Below, one piece after another: positions 4,067 to 6,716 of a stretch of 6,716 nt of DNA. The position numbers were made by a program, and so were the translations under genes. The stretch comes from Candidatus Magasanikiibacteriota bacterium. Lineage in GTDB: Bacteria > Patescibacteriota > Patescibacteriia > Magasanikbacterales > GWA2-37-8. Numbering within the stretch: the stretch's first letter is position 1; each line of letters begins with the position of its first letter. The notes under the pieces are model-generated. The model was not told the origin of the DNA, ran no database searches, and saw only the letters and a program-made list of their open reading frames with translations. The DNA is taken from NCBI GenBank assembly GCA_026396535.1, contig JAPLWP010000143.1, positions 1 through 6,716 on the forward strand, in the 5' to 3' direction.

Positions 4067-5260
4067 ATGACCAAACAAAAGTTAACTATTGCCTTTACTG
4101 TCCTTATGGATGTGGTTGGGCTCGGGATTGTATTGCCGTCGTTACCTTTTTATATAGCTCGGTTTGGTGGATCGGCTATTGAGATTACTTATTTATTTGC
4201 GGCGTATGCTGCCTGCTCTTTTTTGAGCACACCGATGCTCGGTGCACTCTCTGATCGTATCGGGCGTCGTCCGGTGCTTATGGCGAGTATTGGTAGTACA
4301 GCTTTGGGATGGATAGTATTTGCTAGCGCCAACAGTTTGCCGCTGTTATTTTTGGGTCGCATGATTGATGGTTTGGCGGCTGGTAATTTTTCTACTGCGC
4401 AGAGTTATTTGGTAGATATTTCCAAAGACGAAGTGGATCGTACTCATAATTTGGGTATGATTGGTGCTTTGTTTGGTATTGGATTTATTATTGGGCCGAT
4501 GCTCGGTGGATTGCTTGGGGCAATTTCCCCATCTTTGCCATTTTGGACGGCAGGTGGTTTGGCTGTGCTCAATTTTATTGCTGCATATTTCTTTTTGAAA
4601 GAAACGCATCATGTTCGTAATACCGACAAAATGTATATCAATCCATTTCGTCCGATAGCGCGGGCTTGGGCCAACAAACAATTGCTTCCTTATTTTATTG
4701 TTTGGTTTTTGTTTGGTCTAGCCGTGGCCGGTGTTTTTTCTGTAAATTCTATTTATTTTGCTGATAGATTTGGTTTTAATGCTTTTACTATTGGTGTCAT
4801 CATGGCAGTGCAAGGTGTAATTATGGCGTTGAATCAGATGGTGGGATTGAAGAGATTCTGGCTCAAACGCTTCAAAGAGCCGCAATTAGTTTTAATAATG
4901 TTATTTATTTTTGGTCTGGCCTACTCGTTGATGGGCATGGTCTATACCGGATTATTCTTTTTAGGAGTTTTATTTTCTGTTTTTGCTCAATCTGTTTTGC
5001 GCGCTGTGTTTACTAGTGAAGTGATCGGAATGGTAGATCCAAAAATAAAAGGAGAAGTAATGGGAATTTTGGGATCAGTGATGTCTTTGGGCATGGTGGT
5101 AGGTCCTTTAATTATCGGACCTATATATAGCTATAAAAATAATCTTTCTTTTGTAGCCAGCGGATTTTATATGTTTGTGGCGTTCGCTATTATCTATCGT
5201 CACCGCAAAAAAATGGAAAATATTGTGCCCGATGAGCAGGCCCAGGTGAATGTTTTATAA
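4067..5260 (+). CDS. MFS drug/tetracycline-type efflux transporter, 12 transmembrane helices
   Basis: This 397-residue inner-membrane protein resembles the TetA/multidrug H+-antiporter branch of the major facilitator superfamily (DHA1, usually about 400 residues). Helix 1 carries LMDVVGLGIVLPSLPFY (13-29), with Asp15 at the position that is functionally important in TetA. Loop 2-3 has motif A GALSDRIGRRPV (59-70). Helix 4 has motif B LGRMIDGLAAG with Arg98 and Asp101, and helix 5 has the antiporter motif C region GIGFIIGPMLGG (137-148). The long central loop spans about 178-206 (KETHHVRNTDKMYIN and on), and a second six-helix half ends at KKMENI. The antiporter motif supports export driven by protons; substrate cannot be inferred and tetracycline resistance should not be assumed. 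ATG 4067 starts 2 bp after the preceding stop, giving probable translational coupling. No terminator separates it from the next gene. Confidence 0.92.
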   Translation: MTKQKLTIAFTVLMDVVGLGIVLPSLPFYIARFGGSAIEITYLFAAYAACSFLSTPMLGALSDRIGRRPVLMASIGSTALGWIVFASANSLPLLFLGRMIDGLAAGNFSTAQSYLVDISKDEVDRTHNLGMIGALFGIGFIIGPMLGGLLGAISPSLPFWTAGGLAVLNFIAAYFFLKETHHVRNTDKMYINPFRPIARAWANKQLLPYFIVWFLFGLAVAGVFSVNSIYFADRFGFNAFTIGVIMAVQGVIMALNQMVGLKRFWLKRFKEPQLVLIMLFIFGLAYSLMGMVYTGLFFLGVLFSVFAQSVLRAVFTSEVIGMVDPKIKGEVMGILGSVMSLGMVVGPLIIGPIYSYKNNLSFVASGFYMFVAFAIIYRHRKKMENIVPDEQAQVNVL

Positions 5261-5261
5261 T

Positions 5262-5290
5262 TTGCTCTTTTGTTCAAAGGGGGTTAAACT
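5262..5290 (+). promoter_or_regulatory. Very weak candidate promoter before the phospholipase D gene
   Basis: TTGCTC (5262-5267) and TAAACT (5285-5290) are 17 bp apart and would start transcription about at the ATG (5297). Only three and four of six positions match, so readthrough from the operon promoter is the simpler explanation. Confidence 0.18.
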
Positions 5291-5296
5291 AGGGGT

Positions 5297-6400
5297 ATGA
5301 ACAACGAATTTACCTACAAATTTTATCGTCATACTACGCAAGCCGTCTCAGCGATGAGAGAGGCGGTTTTGTCGGCTAAATCTTCTATATATTGGGAAAT
5401 ATATACGTTCATTGATGATGAGTTTGGGCAGTCTTTTGTGGACGCTCTTTGCGACAAAGCCCAGCAAGGTTTGGAGGTAAAAATGATAGTGGATGCTGTG
5501 GGTAGTTTTGATATGTCGCGCAACAGTATTCATCGTTTACGTTTGGCTGGTGTGGATTTAGTTTTTTATAATTCTCTGTCTCCGCGTCATTCTCTGAGTA
5601 CTTGGATGTCTAGATTGTGGTATCGCAATCACCGCAAAGTTTTGATTATTGATAAGGATATTGTATTTTTGGGCGGAGTAAATGTGGCCAAGATTTATTC
5701 GCAATGGGATGATCTACATGTACGACTTTCCGGGCGACCAGTAAATATTTTATTGTGGTCATTTGCTACTTCCTATATTCATGGCGGTGGTGATCGTAAA
5801 AAAGTAGAACATCTTTTGAATCTAGGTATTAAAAATGATATCAAAGAAGTAAGAAAGCGTTTGAAATTTATATTGCATTCACCAATAAAATTCGGTGATT
5901 CTTCTCCTAAGAAATTTTTCTTAAAAAGCCTAGAAACAACCAAGAAAAAATTTAATCTGATGACTCCTTATTTTGTACCAGATAAAAAATTTTTTAATCT
6001 GATCTCGGCGGCCAAAGAAAGAGGAGCGGAAGTGAATTTATTCTTACCAGGTAAAACTGATTATAATTTTACCGATTGGATTGTTAGTTTTTATGCCAGA
6101 TTGGCGCACAAAAGTGGAGCTAATATCTTTCTTTCACCCAAAATGAATCACGGCAAAGCTATGACTAGGGATAAAGAAATTGGATTTGTGGGAAGTGCCA
6201 ATCTGACGCCGCGCAGTTTTTTCTACAATGAAGAAGCAGGAGTATTATTTGAAGAAAAAGCGATGGTAGAAGAATTGGATAAAATCTTTGAAGATCTTCA
6301 GAAAAATTCTTTCCAGTTAAGTCCGGAAATTATTTCACCTTTATTCCTGAAAACAAAAATAAAATCTTGGTTTGGTAAACATATGGGAGGATGGATATGA
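5297..6400 (+). CDS. Phospholipase D / cardiolipin synthase-like protein with two HKD motifs
   Basis: This 367-residue protein has both PLD half-sites intact: HRKVLIIDKD at 112-121 (His112, Lys114, Asp119, then GG 126-127) and HGKAMTRDKE at 285-294 (His285, Lys287, Asp292, then GSAN 299-302). In the cardiolipin synthase family the two halves form one active site that joins two phosphatidylglycerols, or transfers a phosphatidyl group, through a phosphohistidine intermediate. TPYFVPD (223-229) is typical of Cls proteins. There is no N-terminal transmembrane pair, so it resembles the shorter ClsB-like, membrane-associated forms more than the about 480-residue ClsA. It could also be another phosphatidyltransferase or an endonuclease-type PLD, but the sequence pattern favours lipid synthesis. 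The start ATG is 36 bp after the MFS stop; AGGGG ends one base before it, too close to act as a normal ribosome binding site. Its stop TGA overlaps the ATG of rarA (ATGA). Confidence 0.9.
   Translation: MNNEFTYKFYRHTTQAVSAMREAVLSAKSSIYWEIYTFIDDEFGQSFVDALCDKAQQGLEVKMIVDAVGSFDMSRNSIHRLRLAGVDLVFYNSLSPRHSLSTWMSRLWYRNHRKVLIIDKDIVFLGGVNVAKIYSQWDDLHVRLSGRPVNILLWSFATSYIHGGGDRKKVEHLLNLGIKNDIKEVRKRLKFILHSPIKFGDSSPKKFFLKSLETTKKKFNLMTPYFVPDKKFFNLISAAKERGAEVNLFLPGKTDYNFTDWIVSFYARLAHKSGANIFLSPKMNHGKAMTRDKEIGFVGSANLTPRSFFYNEEAGVLFEEKAMVEELDKIFEDLQKNSFQLSPEIISPLFLKTKIKSWFGKHMGGWI
6386..6390 (+). promoter_or_regulatory. Shine-Dalgarno of rarA
   Basis: GGAGG within GGGAGGA (6385-6391) lies 6 nt before ATG 6397, inside the last codons of the phospholipase D gene. 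It is the only strong, properly spaced Shine-Dalgarno seen in the window and fixes the rarA start. Confidence 0.8.
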
Positions 6401-6716
6401 CCTCATTTGCACCTTTGCCAGACAGAATGCGTCCGATAAATTTTGAAGAATTTTTTGGTCAGGAAGAAATAGTAGGTAAGGGGAAAATGCTTCGAAATCT
6501 CATTGAAGCCGACCAGCTGTCTTCTATAATTTTTTGGGGGCCGCCGGGAGTTGGCAAGACTACATTGGCGCAAATTATTGCCAAGCAAACCAAAGCGCAT
6601 TTCGTGTCTATCTCCGCTGTAATGAGCGGTAAAGACGAATTGAGTAAAGCCGTGGAGGATGCTGAGTATCATAAGCGTTTGGAAAATAAACGCTCGGTTT
6701 TGTTTATTGACGAAAT
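6397..6716 (+). CDS. rarA: RarA (MgsA) replication-associated AAA+ ATPase, 3' partial
   Basis: The first 106 complete codons are present and run off the right edge. RarA acts at stalled replication forks with the single-strand binding protein and clamp-loader-related machinery. The N-terminus reads PLPDRMRPINFEEFFGQEEI, the family RMRP...GQ opening. Walker A is GPPGVGKTT at residues 48-56, ISAVMSG (72-78) is the next family block, and the Walker B region VLFIDE lies at about 101-106, cut just before the usual His-Arg-Phe-Asn block. The highly similar order in E. coli RarA makes confusion with the clamp loader (DnaX) or RuvB unlikely; RarA is distinguished by the RMRP and ISAV blocks. The start overlaps the preceding stop as ATGA, with an internal Shine-Dalgarno, so it is translationally coupled to the phospholipase D gene. 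Confidence 0.93.
   Translation, partial: MTSFAPLPDRMRPINFEEFFGQEEIVGKGKMLRNLIEADQLSSIIFWGPPGVGKTTLAQIIAKQTKAHFVSISAVMSGKDELSKAVEDAEYHKRLENKRSVLFIDE

Noticed and set aside
4346..4681. 111-codon minus-strand open frame inside the MFS gene
   Set aside because: It is antisense to a well-matched transporter, has no promoter or ribosome site, and its composition is that of a shadow frame.
6403..6672. 89-codon minus-strand open frame at the right edge
   Set aside because: It lies opposite the clearly recognisable RarA N-terminus with Walker A and B motifs, so it is a shadow.
1..6716. UGA recoding as in some Patescibacteria (Gracilibacteria/SR1)
   Set aside because: TGA ends the deacetylase and phospholipase D genes at their natural C-termini, and no in-frame TGA sits at conserved Gly positions, so the standard bacterial code applies.

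Overview
This is a low-GC bacterial window with a compact gene layout, standard stop usage (TGA ends at least two genes and TGG encodes Trp) and mostly Shine-Dalgarno-less starts. The gene mix is small single-domain proteins, an HU protein, a TFDAD-type polysaccharide deacetylase, a TetA-like transporter, a short cardiolipin-synthase-like phospholipase D protein and RarA, with short coiled-coil proteins of unknown function. It looks most like a Patescibacteria (CPR) genome. That placement is an inference from style and content; no marker gene in the window proves it.

Layout. (1) At the left edge is the 3' part of a multi-spanning DUF347/COG4705 membrane protein with an added extracytoplasmic helical domain (2-958). 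A secreted NodB-fold deacetylase follows (1033-1755), then a possible 31-codon ORF (1828-1923). (2) On the minus strand lies a two-gene operon, an ArsR-family repressor (2608-2288) followed by a single-domain rhodanese (2285-1962). It has a near-consensus promoter, a 12-bp perfect inverted repeat over the -10, and a terminator right after the rhodanese stop. (3) Back-to-back with it is a strong plus-strand promoter whose -35 is the same DNA as the arsR -35. It drives a ~290-nt structured leader and a 49-residue very acidic protein (2979-3128) ending at an intrinsic terminator. The leader and small protein match no family I recognise. (4) An HU gene stands alone with its own consensus promoter and terminator (3277-3558). 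(5) From a strong extended -10 promoter runs a likely operon: a 116-aa coiled-coil protein, an MFS exporter, a phospholipase D/cardiolipin synthase-like enzyme and the start of rarA, which runs off the right edge.

How it fits together. The left genes are envelope functions: a membrane protein and an exported glycan deacetylase. The arsR-rhodanese pair looks like a self-regulated sulfane-sulfur (persulfide) sensor and sulfurtransferase: the repressor has cysteines where, from memory of the family, BigR/SqrR carry their dithiol switch, and it lacks the classical metal site. Because the two divergent promoters share one -35, the small-protein unit may be affected by the same repressor. The right half combines nucleoid, transport, lipid and DNA-repair genes in ordinary operon fashion.

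The most interesting part is the divergent control region and the uncharacterised leader plus small protein at about 2608-3163.
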